The notes: generated from the sequence alone by a model not told the origin. A stretch of 64,000 bases of DNA from Cydia pomonella (GCF_033807575.1 NC_084704.1:25707968-25771967), one strand, 5' to 3'; counted from the stretch's first letter, positions 11,812-22,913 are shown. Made by a program: numbers and translations.

Positions 11812-12345
11812 TACGTATCTTAAAGAGTTAGCTTTGTTGATACTGTCACAGAGGCATGAGCAGGGTGAAAGGGGAGAGTAAACATCACAGTTTATAGAAT
11901 GGATTTTAAGGTTGGTCATTGATGGAGGGGGGCTTGAAGATGCAGATTTATGGAAGCACAAGAATTTGGTCTTGTCTGGATTCAGAGTCAAAATATTTTG
12001 GTCCAGCCACTGGAACAGCTTTTGGAGACTTGATACGTCTTTGACCTGGTCCCAAGAGTGACCATAAAAGATTATGGCAGTGTCATCTGCGTAGCAAAAT
12101 ACTTCACTATTTGAAAGATTGAGAGACAAAATATCGTTTATATATGCGATTAACAGCGTTGGGCCTAAGATGCTGCCCTGGGGAACCCCAAATGACACAG
12201 GCATTGGCTCACTGACTATACTACCGATTTTAACGCGCTGCCCCCTGCCAGTCAAGTAACTAGAGAACCAGTTCAAGGCGATTCCACGTATGCCAAGTGT
12301 TTCTAATTTTCTCAAGAGGATAGATATATGTATCTAGGATATTAG

Positions 12346-12786
12346 GATTAAAACGTAGTGATTATATGCTCTTTGATTAGGATAACGTGGAATATATAGT
12401 TTGGCCAAGATCTTTTCTCATTCGTGCATAGTCAGAGATAATCTTACTGTCTTTTTGCTGTGCTAGTATTATGGCCCTGAAAAGGGATGGATATAGTTTA
12501 TTCTCTTTTGTAAAACGCTTCACAAAATCTTACTTAATTTAGTATTCCTAAAAGCTGTTACTGATAGGCGTACCGGACCGCCACCATGATCAATCGTGTG
12601 GAAGGTGGTCCGCCGTAACTTCCGTCAAGGACACAGGTATGAGTAAGAGAGAGAGAGAGAGAGAGAGACAGATATGCTGACAGGACCAGGGTTGCGGTCC
12701 GCTCCTCCGGTTTCTTATAGTTTTTAACCAAGGCGCTTGTCAATGGAGCGAATTAGACATTCGAGGGAAACATATTATCATTTTCA
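12346..12786. other. Intervening sequence with (GA)n microsatellite
   Basis: Contains the dispersed block attaaaacgtagtgattata (12347), which recurs at about 58579, and a (GA)n tract at about 12646-12668. No gene is seen. Confidence 0.5.
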
Positions 12787-12888
12787 TAAGGGCCCTCCGC
12801 ACTCGTGCGTGAATCGAGGCGCGAAACCGCGAACGCGAGTGTGGCCCTCGCGTCGATGTCGCAGAATTCGCAGATTGTTCACTCCTTC

Positions 12889-14212
12889 TAAGGTCCGACC
12901 GAGATCTCGGTCTCGGTCTCGGTCTCGGCATTCTCGGCCAAAAATCGAGCCGAGATCTCGGTCTCGGCTCTCGGCCAAAATGGGCCGAGATTCTTGCCGA
13001 GACCGAGAATAGGCAATCATTGGTAAATTTGAATTTTCCGCGCACGAGCGCCCCGGCCGCGGTCTAAGCCACTCGTTGGTTGCATCGCCCGGTTGGTGTG
13101 ACGTTTTTTGTGATTTCAATTGGTTTCGTAGCCACATTTTTTGCCAATTACTTATTAAATACTAAGTGTTGGGATCGGATAGGCGCGGTTGCAAGTAATG
13201 ACTTGTAAATGACACTGGATATTTTATATACTGTACTGGAATTTTAAATATATTTGTGTTAACGGGAAAAAGCAAAGCAGTAGGTAATAAGTACACAACG
13301 ACACCTGTGGTGGATATTTTGGGTTACAATATAGAACTCTTTATTTTGATTATTGTTATTTTATCTCCTTTTGTGCACATCTGTACCGAAAAAACCGGCC
13401 AGGTGCGTGTCGGACCACGCATAATGGAAGGTTCCGTACCTTCATACAATACAAAAAAGCCGTACAAGCAAAAGAGCGTATGTTAGTGGCACTTTCGTCG
13501 CTTTAATAAGAAGATCAGTTTTTTTTATAACTCTTAAATGGCTTAACCGACCATATTCAATATAATTTTCCTGAAAAATTATTTGCTTATTAAGCGTTAT
13601 TATTTAGATTTTTTTTAATGGTTTTGCTCTCCCGGTTCAAAAGTTAGAGGGGATCACACCTTTTTTATTTGAAGCGATTATTGTCAAAAGTATTTACTTA
13701 GTCAAAAAAACATTTTTAGCAACCTTTCTGTATTTATAAAGACCTACCTAACGATGAGCCACATGATTATTTTTTTTAACTTTTTGTTACATTTATACGG
13801 AGTATATATTTTACATTTTTTTTTCGAAACGAAACGATTTACATAATACATCTACACCTACGTTCCAACTTTGGTTATAAAATATACCGTATAGTTTTTG
13901 ACATACTTTTTTGGCTGTGACATACGCACAGACCGACAGACTTAAGGACATGACGAAACTAAAAGGGTTCCATTTTTGCCATTATGGCTACGGAACCCTA
14001 AAAATACTATTTAATAGCGCTATGAATTGATTATGATAACTTTTTCTGATAAATCGTCGAATTTCGATTATAAAAACATTTTTAGTGCAAAATTCGTCTT
14101 TTGTTTCTATTTTATAAATTCTCGGTCTCGGTCTCGGTCTCGGCCGAGAATCCCATTGAATCTCGGTCTCGGTCTCGGCCGAGACAAAAAAAGCGTTCTC
14201 GGTCGGACCTTA
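12889..14212. mobile_element. Non-autonomous hAT-like element with TCGGTC-repeat ends
   Basis: A 1324-bp insertion with 16-bp perfect inverted ends TAAGGTCCGACCGAGA. It is flanked by the perfect 8-bp duplication ACTCCTTC (12881-12888 and 14213-14220). The paralogous empty site at 31877-31890 has a single gcc/ctt-type target, confirming both edges. Just inside each end are short tandem TCTCGG repeats (12901-13010; 14120-14200). The interior (13385-14000) resembles the dispersed repeat with caggtgcgtgtcggac and ggctacggaaccctaa seen elsewhere in the window. No transposase is present. Confidence 0.85.
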
Positions 14213-14467
14213 ACTCCTTCGCGCCTTATTCCCCGTTTTTTGTCGGTATTTGGCCCGCGTCAAAGGAACCGCGAAGCGCGAACTTGCAAGACTCCACACT
14301 CGCAATCGCTTATCGCCGCGATTCGCTCACGAGTCGGTTAATCTGTTAAACTGTCATAACCTTCTATGGCGGCTACTTGGTTATTGGGTGCGAACTTGAT
14401 CAACCAAAAATCAATTTGACAGTTCCCAGTTTGAATCAGTGCCTTGCCGTAAACTAAATCCGATCAG

Positions 14468-14579
14468 GAGGGCCTACCGCGAACCACGTTCGACGTGTTA
14501 CCTCTCTGTCGCATTTTTTCATTCGTACGTAAGTGTGACAGGGAGGCAACACGTCGAACGTGGTTCGCGGTAAGCCCTC
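14468..14579. mobile_element. Palindromic MITE P, copy 1
   Basis: A 112-bp almost perfect palindrome: GAGGGCCTACCGCGAACCAC ... inverse. Comparison with the empty site in element X copy 2 (ccgatcagctgacgc, about 32126-32140) shows an insertion with a 2-bp AG duplication. Relatives lie at 38228, 48217 and 58091. Confidence 0.9.
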
Positions 14580-14786
14580 AGCTGACGCTACGGCGATCTT
14601 GCCGCGAACCAAACTGCGAAATCGCCGTAAAGTTGTGTGAGTGTGGAGTCTACGTCAACGTCGTCGCAGTGTGTTCGCTCCGCGATTCACGCGCATAGTC
14701 TGGAGGGGACTTTACGATACTATTATGGAGCTTGTTAGAGTCGAGCCTACTGCGAACGCCGAAGCTCGCAACTTGCGAGCATCTTT

Positions 14787-16046
14787 GGGGTCGTCCAGAA
14801 ATCATGTGATCATATTTGGCCTATTTTTGACCCCCCGCTCCCCCTTGGTGATATTTGGTGATTTTAAAGCAACCCCCTCCCCCCTGCCACAAGATCACGT
14901 GATAGTAAAATAGGGTTGTTTCCAATTTTTTGAGACGCTTGTATTACGTTCTATATTAACTAAAAGTTGCCCTAAAATTCAACTTTTATACTAAAAACGG
15001 CTTTAAATATGTTAAATTAACAAAATATATCTTTACAGATGCTTTCGCGCCCAAAACGCTCTTTAAAAATTGTGTGACGTCACAGTTTATGGTTTGACAC
15101 ATAACTACAAACACACGTAGAAGATACGAACTGTCAACTGACATTTGTCATTAGTTGTTTATCGCCTAACTGTCAACAGTGTCAATCCGAGAGTTGTGAC
15201 GTCATCAGAATCTTCAATGACGTTTCGAGTTTGGTCACGTGACGTATGCCAAAAGATATTTTAAATTCAATATTTACAAAAATATGGTCATTACAGGTCC
15301 CCTGAAAGTAGTTTAACATGTTCTTATAATCCAAAAGAATTTATTGGGATACTATTCTGCCCTAAGATTACTACGATTATTAAACAACCCTATTATGCTA
15401 CGGGTACCCTTAGACGCGAAGCAAATCTAATGTCGTTTCTACTGTTTATGTTCAAGATGCTATCTCTCAAAAACAGGCACCGTAAAAATCTGCTCATCAC
15501 TTATATACAAACATACTTTCATATATTTTCGTTTTAATATTCGTTTTTGATAGCAATGGCGGATGATTGAGGAAAAACGTCTCATAGCTCCCGCAAATTG
15601 TGACAGTCTAAGTATTATGGCTTATAAAACAGTTATAACTAACAATAAGTAAATACAGTTTGATTGAAACCACTTCTTTTCTCCTTGTTTTCCTTTTATG
15701 AACTCAGAAAAAAAGGTCCTTAGACAGATCCCCAAGCTTGGACATAACAACAAATAACTGTGAAACCGTGAATCTACTCGCTACGAAATTGATTTAATAT
15801 TAATTATTTAAAGTTGGTGTGATGAATGTTTTTTTAAAGGGTAAATACGCATTTAAAATACAGCGGAATATTTGATCTGATTACATTTTTGAGTAATATT
15901 GATGTATTCAGCTTTCCCGCTTTGAAAAAAAACTACACGTGATATCTTCTCTGATCCCCCCTCCCCCATCGTGATCATTCGTGATATTTTTTTTGCTCCC
16001 AGCCCCCCCCTCCCCCTAAACGATCACATGATTTCTGGAGGATCCC
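14787..16046. mobile_element. PIF/Harbinger-like element, second family
   Basis: A 1260-bp element with inverted ends GGGGTCGTCCAGAAATCATG / catgatttctggaggatccc, each followed by a C-rich run. It is flanked by TTT on both sides. It shares the GGG-N4-TCCA-N2-AT layout with the elements at 10915 and 30234. Its interior is largely taken up by another MITE (14913-15390). I see no transposase. Confidence 0.62.
14913..15390. mobile_element. MITE Y, copy 1
   Basis: A 478-bp element with ends GGGTTGTTTCC / AAACAACCC and TA on both sides. A second copy in inverse orientation lies at 49426-50041 with the same TA borders. Copy 1 lacks the 130-bp insertion seen in copy 2 and so supplies its empty site. 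TA duplication suggests the Tc1/mariner class, but this is not proven. Confidence 0.85.
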
Positions 16047-16344
16047 TTTCTTTGTCACTCTTAACTCCTTTATATCTCCATGTATAAATTATTAACTAAT
16101 ATAAACGGGACTTAATCGCGTATTAAGTTCCGGGAACGGCGTTGTCCCCGTGCTTTCGAAGAAGACTGGCTAAAGTTGACATCAACATCTTCTAGCCGCG
16201 CGGGTTTTTCGAACTACTCACACTTGGACTCTTGTTTAATTGACTTGAACATTTTGCGCACTAGGGATGTTACTCTGTCAACACACAATACTAAAAATAT
16301 CCGATTTTTCGACTGTCGATATTCGTTCTCGTTTACACATACTA

Positions 16345-16460
16345 ATAACTGGAGGTCTACCGCAAAAGCCGAAATTCGCAAATTGCGGGGATTATTGTCT
16401 TTTACTCTCACTAAGACGTAATAAGAGTGACAGAGAAAAACGTCCGCAATTGATAATTTT
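16345..16460. mobile_element. Degenerate palindromic MITE (Q family)
   Basis: gaggtctaccgcaaaagccg aaattcgcaaattgcgggg, then an inverse half ending near gtccgcaattg. It is a diverged relative of the element at 49526-49655; the right end has decayed. Confidence 0.6.
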
Positions 16461-16739
16461 TTTTTTTGTTCACGGAGTGGGCGATTGCGTTTACGCACCG
16501 TCCCCCAGGCTCGGGAAGGCCACAATGGGAGGTGTGTGGGACTCGCGCCGCTCCTGTCCCCTCTCGTCCCCCTCTCCATGAACTAACACCGGTCAATTGG
16601 TATTTTAGAGACAACGAGGAACATATCCATACCAGTTTTAGGTATTTAGAAGAGATGTCGACGACTTTTCTCAAAAAAGGCCTGTTGCCTCCAGAGTCCA
16701 GACTATTTGCCCTTCGGGTACCTACAGAACCCTAAAAAG

Positions 16740-17520
16740 GACCTAGAAACTGAGTATAATGAACATTCCCCCTTTAATATCTCATTAAATATTGATCCTA
16801 GAAAAAAAATGTACGGAACCTTTGTTGTAGATTTTTTTTTATTAATGTATAAAAAAAAATTGAATTCGGGCCACTGTTTACGAGTTATTTACGAAAAACA
16901 AAAAAATAGGGACCTGTGAATTGTTTGTGATTTACTTTCCCCCCTTGTTTCAAATATTAATCCTGGAGAAAAGTGTTCTGTATGTTTTTGTGGGAAATAT
17001 TATGTTAATTATTTATGTATAAGAACCTGTTTTGTTAAGAGCTGCCGCTTCATATATCTTTCTTGTAGAAAATTTTATGGTAAATATTTATGTATGAGAG
17101 ATTTTTTTTGCTATGGATCATACTTTACAAATTATTTACGAAAAACGAAAGATAAGGAACCTTAGAATTGATTTTAATTAACTTTCCGTCTTTAATATAT
17201 TTTTAAATATTAATACTTTCAAAAAGTGTACTGAACCTTTTTTGTAAAAAAATATATATAGATTATTTTCGTTTAACAAGGTTTTTGCTATTGGGGACTG
17301 TTTACGGGCTATTCACGAAAATATAGTAAAATGGACCATAAAATTGATTTTAATTAACTTTCCCGCTTTAATATTTTTTAAATGTTGATCCTAGCGAAAA
17401 AGTGTACTGAATCTTTCGATTTGGTAAATTTATATATATTATCTGCGTTAAAGAACATGTTTTGTGATGGGCCTTCGTATACGAGTTATTTAAGAAAAAC
17501 TGAAAAAAGGGACCTTTAAA
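16740..17520. repeat. Diverged tandem repeats, about 176 bp
   Basis: Four diverged units. The landmark gattttaattaactttc occurs at 17170 and 17346 (176 bp apart), and the associated block ...aatattgatcctag... gtactgaacc occurs at about 16785, 16960, 17210 and 17385. The sequence is AT-rich and probably an old minisatellite or the interior of a decayed element. Confidence 0.6.
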
Positions 17521-17689
17521 CCCCCCCTACCCGTTAGCGCCACCACCATCCGTACTTTCAGTATGTTGTGTAAGGCACCTTCAACTACAATTGTACCAAA
17601 ATTTGCTTATACACGAATTATTTCTGCCATTGGGCTGTTTTTGGTATTCGTTTGGTGGGCTATATGTAAATTTGTTGGAGTTGCATAAT

Positions 17690-17850
17690 ATTTATAAATG
17701 TCAGTCTATGTGGGCGTCTAAAGAAGGTAGCTGGCAGGGACTGGATGCAGAAAACGGGAAATCGTGCTTTGTGGCGCACCTTGGGGAAGGCCTATGTCCA
17801 GCAGTGGACTGCAATAGGCTGACGATAATGATGATGAAGTATCTTTCAGC
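17690..17850 (+). mobile_element. LINE (RTE/R1-type) 3' end
   Basis: tggcagggactggatgcag, then caccttggggaaggcctatg, tccagcagtggactgcaata, and a GATGAT tail. It resembles the terminal coding and 3' segment of many insect LINEs with AQDR-W-LGEAY-type endings, out of frame here. It is a short 5'-truncated remnant. Confidence 0.6.
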
Positions 17851-17899
17851 TTATAGTGCAAGTTTCATCAAAACTGGTTTAGTAGTTTTAATGATCTCG

Positions 17900-18914
17900 A
17901 CGGTTAAGTTTTAAGATATGGCAATTTATTAACGATAAGCATACGATAAGTAGGTAATAATCTTTATTACGTGGCAAACATTCTAGAACCTAGTTGTTTT
18001 TGACGTCGGTTGTTATTAACGTCTTTAGCGTGATATTATTCTAATCAAAGTTATATAAAATATATATATATTATTCGGTACAAAGAAAACGCAAAAAAGT
18101 AGTGTAAAGACTTACACACCAGTGACAACGACAACTCCTTTCTTAAGTGCGGGCTGCGGGTCACGCGGTCGGGTCGTACTAGTAGCACAAGGACACTAAT
18201 CTGCACTTAACTGCTAAAGGAAGACGATACATTATTGCGTAACCGCGGGATGGATTTATCTTCGCTTCAAGAATTTCGGTGTTCTGGATGATATATCTTT
18301 TGGATATTTTGAATTTAAGTGTATACTAAATATATACGTGACTACTTAGTATATATTTAAAAAGAATACAGGCTAAGAAATTTTCCACTCCCAGTTTTTG
18401 ATAGTTCTAAAATACATAAATTTGGGTATGTATTTTTTTTTGGATTTTCTTACCCACTAAGATTAAGATGATAGTTGTAAAATTTGACGATTTAAAAGTG
18501 GTTGTTGCTAGGCCTATTTGAATAAAGAATATTTTGACTTTGACTTTGACTTTGTCTACGCCAAATTATATTCTAAGATCATATAAGAAGAAAAAAATGA
18601 CGGAGCAATTTTCCGATGAAAATGAGCATCAAAAAAAGGAATTATCATTAAAAAAATCTCATGTTTGACAAAAATTTTAGATTTTTTTCTAGTATTACAT
18701 ACTGATACAAATAACTTATTTGGTGACATAGTTTTGGACAGAGGAATTACTCGGTTAAACATATAAACAGATTTATATTTTTACGTATACATACCTAACT
18801 TAGGAGTGTTTTTTTTTTGATATATATATGTTAGTTTCGTCTCATACTATACAATAACCAAGCAAAATTTCATCGACTGAGAAATTAATGCATGGGTCTC
18901 CATACAACAACTTG
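17900..18914. other. No gene; a retrotransposon tail
   Basis: AT-rich. A 3' tail of TTTGAC repeats following aataaagaatattttgac (about 18520-18556) marks the end of a short retroelement. The rest shows nothing I can name. Confidence 0.5.
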
Positions 18915-18918
18915 CTTC

Positions 18919-19048
18919 TGTGGCATGTATGGGGCTGAGAGGTGAAATCAAACACAAGTGCTTACTCGCGAGCGTCTGTATTGTAACTAACTCAACATAC
19001 ATCGTCAACTTATGTATATCTATATCTTACACTACTACACACACCTCA
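18919..19048 (-). repeat. 3' LTR
   Basis: 130 bp with TG...CA ends, identical to 24649-24778. On the element's strand the sequence just upstream is pyrimidine-rich (cttctcaacaacccccc-like) rather than the expected polypurine tract; the purine run is on the opposite strand. Confidence 0.93.
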
Positions 19049-19256
19049 TCTGGGGGGTTGTTGAGAAAAAAAAATTGATGTAAATTAATTTTTTTTTTAT
19101 ATAAAACTATGTATACACTATCAAACATTTTGTTTTATTTAAAGAAATCTAAACATATTGATAGTACAACAAAACACAATTATGAAATATGTTTACATAA
19201 AGTCAAACTATTAATGTTAACACAACATGACAAAAAAAAGAGCAGTGACACATGAG

Positions 19257-22200
19257 TCACTGGTTAAAAATCTTAGTCCTATTTTTATGGACAAGATCGA
19301 TCTTACCATCTATTTCTAACTTAACATTTACTCCATCGTCCTCAATCACTTTAAAAGGTCCTTTAAAAAGATTATCAATTTTTTTTCCAGTTTCTGACTT
19401 AATCAAAACTAGATCATCTTTTTTATAAGTCACTGAGTTAGATAACTTATCATAATATTGTTTTCGTAATTCCTTAGATTTTAACAAATTTTCCTTGGCA
19501 TCCTTATGAGCTATTTGTAGTCTGTATTTTAATTCTAGAGCATAATTATCGGGATTATACAGTGGTTGTACAGTTTTAATCAGATTACTAGGGATTTGAC
19601 ATTTCTTTCCGAAAACCAATTCAAATGGGGTATACTTTGTAATTGAATGTACTGTTGTATTGTATGCAAAGCACCAGAACGGTAGCCAATCGCTCCATGT
19701 GTCCGGGTGACCATCGCACTGAATTCTCATAAAAGCGGCTAAATGTTTGTGCATATTTTCCAAAGCACCTATCGATTGGTGGTGATAAGCGGTCGAATTA
19801 ATCTTATTTATTTTTAGTAACTTACATACTTCTTCCATAGTGGATGACATAAACTCGGTACCTCGGTCCGTTGATATCATACCTGGAATACCGTATCTTA
19901 ATATAAAATTACTAACTAGAGTTTTTGCTACGCTAATCGCATCCTTGCGTTGCAATGGGTAAGCTTCAATGTATTTCGTTAGCTCGCATTGCAACGTTAA
20001 GATGTACTTATTACCTTCCGTATCGGTGTCTAGCGGTCCAAGCAAGTCGAGGTATATTTTCTCGAATGCTGACGACGCTGTTGTCGTGATAACCATAGGT
20101 TGTCGTATATTTTTAGAGTACTTTGTTACTTGACATTTACTGCATTTTTTCACGAAGTCTCTGACGTCACTCTCTAAAGTTGACCAATAATATTTAGACT
20201 TGATGTTACTAACCATTCGGCGAACGCCGGCATGTCCGCTGGTTGGTAGTAAATGATAGTCGTTAATGATAACTCGTCTCTCGTCTTTGTCATCTATTCG
20301 GATTATATTTCCTAGGATTTTTATTCGCGGTCCGGACCAGTCTTTCATCGTTTTTATTTCATTTAACAATGTTTTTATAAATAACGCGTTTTTATCATTT
20401 TTTATCATACATAACTCGTCTATATTTATATTTCTACAGAAATCACTCAACATATTCACAAATACGGCTCGCGTGAAATGAGACATATAGTTAAGGTTTA
20501 TGTAGAGACGTTTTTTATCCCTTGCGTACGCGAAACAATCTTTTTCTCTAGTTATTAACTTATTTTTTCTTAATTTTCTTAACTCGTGTTCTGATTCAAA
20601 CAACATTTCTATTGAGTCATTAGGTTTTCTTAATATTTCCGCAATTCTCGGCTGATCAGACCTTGAATTCTCGGGTATACTAAGATCTCCTACACTCTCG
20701 TCACACAACTCCTCCTCTTGCCTCAACTTTTTACTCTGTTTCCTTGTCATAACTGTAACTTGTTCGCTCATACTTTTTAATTCGTCGGACGAAATTGAAA
20801 TTCTACTTAACGCGTCTGCCACTACGTTCGAACTTCCTTTTATATATACTATTTTATAGTCATATTCCTCTAATTGCAATCTAAATTTAATTAATCTACT
20901 TGACGGATCCTTCATGCTGAAAAGGTATAAGAGTGGTCTGTGGTCCGTCATTATTGTGAACTGTTTTCCAAATAAATAAGGTCTAAAATAGCGTACACTC
21001 CAGACGATTGCTAAAAGCTCCTTTTGAATGACAGGGTAATTTAACTCGGCTTTATTCAAGGGTCTACTAGCATAAGCTATAGGTCTCTGATCTTTGTTAC
21101 ATAGTACCGAACCGATTGACCTTGAGGATGCATCTGTTTTCAAAATGTACTCATTTTCTGATGAAAAATCTGGGTATTGTAAGATAGGGGGAGTAATGAG
21201 TTTCTCTTTTAATTTATTAAACGAATTTTGGCATTCCTCTGTCCATTGAAATGGTATATTTTTCCTACATAATTTGTTCAATGGTAATGTTATTTCTGCG
21301 AAATTTGGAATAAATTTCCTATAGTAGTTGCAAAAGGCTACGAATCTCCTAACTTCATCACTGTTTGTTGGTGTTGGGTAATTCTCTAAAACTTTAGTTT
21401 TTTGCGGATCTGGTAACACGCCTTCCGCTGATACTACATGCCCTAAATAAAGTAGTTGTTTTTTCAGAAAATCACATTTTTGTGGGTTTACTCTCAAGTT
21501 GACCTTACGTAATCTTTCTAATACGTCGATTAAGTTTCTATTGTGTTGGTCCATGTTTCTGCCGAAAACAACTAGATCGTCCATGTAAATAAAACACTTT
21601 TCATATGAAAGTCCTGACATTGCTATTGACATTACCCGGGAAAATGCACTGGCACTGATTTTGAGGCCGATTGGGAGCCTTTTCATACGGAATTGACCTT
21701 GACCTGATGAAAACGAAGTTATATTCCTACTGTCTTCGTCCAATGCTGTTTGATAATAAGACTGCTGTAAATCAAGATGGCTAAAATATATTGCACCCGA
21801 CAGAGAATCTAAAATATCGGTAATATTTGGCAGTGGAAATTTATCGTCCTGGATAACATTGTTTACTTTTCGGTAGTCGATGACTAAACGCCATTTCTTT
21901 GTATTGTTGTCAGACTTTTTCGGTACTAATAGTATCGGACTATTCCAATCGCTTTTAGATTCTTCGATTATATCGTCTTTAATCATTTGATCGACCTGCC
22001 TATTAACCTCCGATTTCATCGACGCTGGCAACCTATACGGTTTCGTATATATGGGTTTCGTGTCCGGTTTCACAGTGATACTTTGGGTCGATACATTCGT
22101 AGTTCCTAATTTATCCCCATCTAAATAAAAAACATCGGCGTATTTGGCACATATTGACTCTATAAGTTTTCTGTCTTCGTCATTTAAATGATTTAACTTT

Positions 22201-22913
22201 AAAGACGACAATAACCTTTTAACCCTTTCTACTCCGTTGTCGCATTTTTGAAAGTTGCAAATGTTATAATCACTCAAATTATCTAAAGTAGGTTCAAAAA
22301 TAGGTAATTTTATGTTTTCGTCACTTGTATTTAAAATTCGCACTGGTATTCTACTTTGCTTAACTCTACTTATACTTCCCGCCAAAAATACATTTTCGGC
22401 CAATTTTTCGGAGTTTATAACGTAATCCTTTCCTAAATCGAATGATTTTACTCTAATTAAATGTATAGACTCACTTCTCGCTGGCAAAGATAAACAAGTT
22501 TCGTTTTCATTACTTCTTTGTATTCGTAACACACACCTTTGATTTCCATAATGCAAAGTAAGCTCGTCCTTTGTTAAGTCTATGATCGCATTATAAGTTC
22601 GCATGAAGTCTAAACCAAGTACTCCGTCCGCATGACACGGCATATCCTGATCTTGCAAAACGTGAAACCTATGCCTAATCTGTATCGTATTTCCGTCATG
22701 TAAAGTCACGTCCGCCACTTGTTTACTAGTAATACTGCCACCTACTCCTGATATAATAGTACCCTTCTCATATATCTGCGATTCTGTGGGAACGTTACTT
22801 TGTTGTAAAATTGATATACTTGCGCCATTGTCAATCATAAGAATAAGATTTTTTCCACCTACAGTAAAATTTACATAGTCTAATCCGTCACATATAGTTA
22901 AAACTTTATGCTC
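19257..22913 (-). CDS. pol: Pol polyprotein of the gypsy element
   Basis: The frame is open from 23171 to the stop at 19257; I start the feature at the inferred frameshift, giving about 1218 residues. Domains in order: aspartic protease (LMIDNGASISIL with DNGA instead of the usual DTG/DSG, flap ISGVGGS, GVLGLDFMR); reverse transcriptase (WRLVIDYRKVN, catalytic FIYMDDLVVFG); RNase H (ILKTDASSRSIG, MTDHRPLL, VVADALSR); integrase with an HHCC zinc finger (SGHAGVRRM ... CSKCQ), DDE residues in YLDLLGP, STDRGTEF and ALENMHKHL; and a C-terminal GPY/F-type module (KGPFKVIEDDGVN). It makes the replication enzymes of the element. No internal stop is seen. The protease Asn in DNGA is unusual and worth checking. 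Confidence 0.95.
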   Translation of the reverse strand, partial: EHKVLTICDGLDYVNFTVGGKNLILMIDNGASISILQQSNVPTESQIYEKGTIISGVGGSITSKQVADVTLHDGNTIQIRHRFHVLQDQDMPCHADGVLGLDFMRTYNAIIDLTKDELTLHYGNQRCVLRIQRSNENETCLSLPARSESIHLIRVKSFDLGKDYVINSEKLAENVFLAGSISRVKQSRIPVRILNTSDENIKLPIFEPTLDNLSDYNICNFQKCDNGVERVKRLLSSLKLNHLNDEDRKLIESICAKYADVFYLDGDKLGTTNVSTQSITVKPDTKPIYTKPYRLPASMKSEVNRQVDQMIKDDIIEESKSDWNSPILLVPKKSDNNTKKWRLVIDYRKVNNVIQDDKFPLPNITDILDSLSGAIYFSHLDLQQSYYQTALDEDSRNITSFSSGQGQFRMKRLPIGLKISASAFSRVMSIAMSGLSYEKCFIYMDDLVVFGRNMDQHNRNLIDVLERLRKVNLRVNPQKCDFLKKQLLYLGHVVSAEGVLPDPQKTKVLENYPTPTNSDEVRRFVAFCNYYRKFIPNFAEITLPLNKLCRKNIPFQWTEECQNSFNKLKEKLITPPILQYPDFSSENEYILKTDASSRSIGSVLCNKDQRPIAYASRPLNKAELNYPVIQKELLAIVWSVRYFRPYLFGKQFTIMTDHRPLLYLFSMKDPSSRLIKFRLQLEEYDYKIVYIKGSSNVVADALSRISISSDELKSMSEQVTVMTRKQSKKLRQEEELCDESVGDLSIPENSRSDQPRIAEILRKPNDSIEMLFESEHELRKLRKNKLITREKDCFAYARDKKRLYINLNYMSHFTRAVFVNMLSDFCRNINIDELCMIKNDKNALFIKTLLNEIKTMKDWSGPRIKILGNIIRIDDKDERRVIINDYHLLPTSGHAGVRRMVSNIKSKYYWSTLESDVRDFVKKCSKCQVTKYSKNIRQPMVITTTASSAFEKIYLDLLGPLDTDTEGNKYILTLQCELTKYIEAYPLQRKDAISVAKTLVSNFILRYGIPGMISTDRGTEFMSSTMEEVCKLLKINKINSTAYHHQSIGALENMHKHLAAFMRIQCDGHPDTWSDWLPFWCFAYNTTVHSITKYTPFELVFGKKCQIPSNLIKTVQPLYNPDNYALELKYRLQIAHKDAKENLLKSKELRKQYYDKLSNSVTYKKDDLVLIKSETGKKIDNLFKGPFKVIEDDGVNVKLEIDGKIDLVHKNRTKIFNQ

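Larger units (their letters stand above)
10062..12345 (-). mobile_element. 5'-truncated LINE split by two DNA transposons
   Basis: A non-LTR retrotransposon read on the minus strand in three blocks. Block 1, upstream (11812-12315), has the RT palm: GVPQGSILGPTLLIAYIND and the catalytic FCYADDTAII. It is then cut by a Harbinger-like element (10915-11811). Block 2 (10806-10911) continues the RT in frame as far as I can read. It is cut again by a hAT MITE (10648-10805). Block 3 (10149-10640) gives the C-terminal part (ERAQRAVLKVSLLRPRRYPT). The N-terminal endonuclease and RT fingers are absent. At least one internal stop lies near 10560, so the copy is dead apart from the insertions. Confidence 0.82.
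12787..14660. repeat. Dispersed element X, copy 1 (interrupted)
   Basis: Blocks 12787-12888, 14213-14467 and 14580-14660 are collinear with the uninterrupted copy at 31791-32220. Shared landmarks are gggccctcc, cactcgtgcg, ttattccccgttttttgtcg, tcataaccttctatggcggc and gtgtggagtctacgtcaac. Copy 1 is split by a hAT-like element and by a palindromic MITE, both absent from copy 2. It contains internal gactccacactcg / cgagtgtggagtc inverted motifs, suggesting a DNA-transposon origin. Class is uncertain and it has no coding capacity. Confidence 0.75.

Noticed and set aside
12740..13137. Overlapping ORFs on both strands with RSRSRS / PRPRPR runs
   Set aside because: The low-complexity peptides come from TCTCGG DNA repeats at the end of the hAT-like element; every frame gives a similar run. 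This is not an SR protein.
14027..14349. Plus-strand ORFs with SRSRSRSRPR
   Set aside because: Same cause: the second subterminal TCTCGG repeat of the same element.
16214..16735. Several overlapping ORFs of 80-121 aa
   Set aside because: Frames on both strands overlap in a region containing a decayed MITE; no recognisable protein feature.
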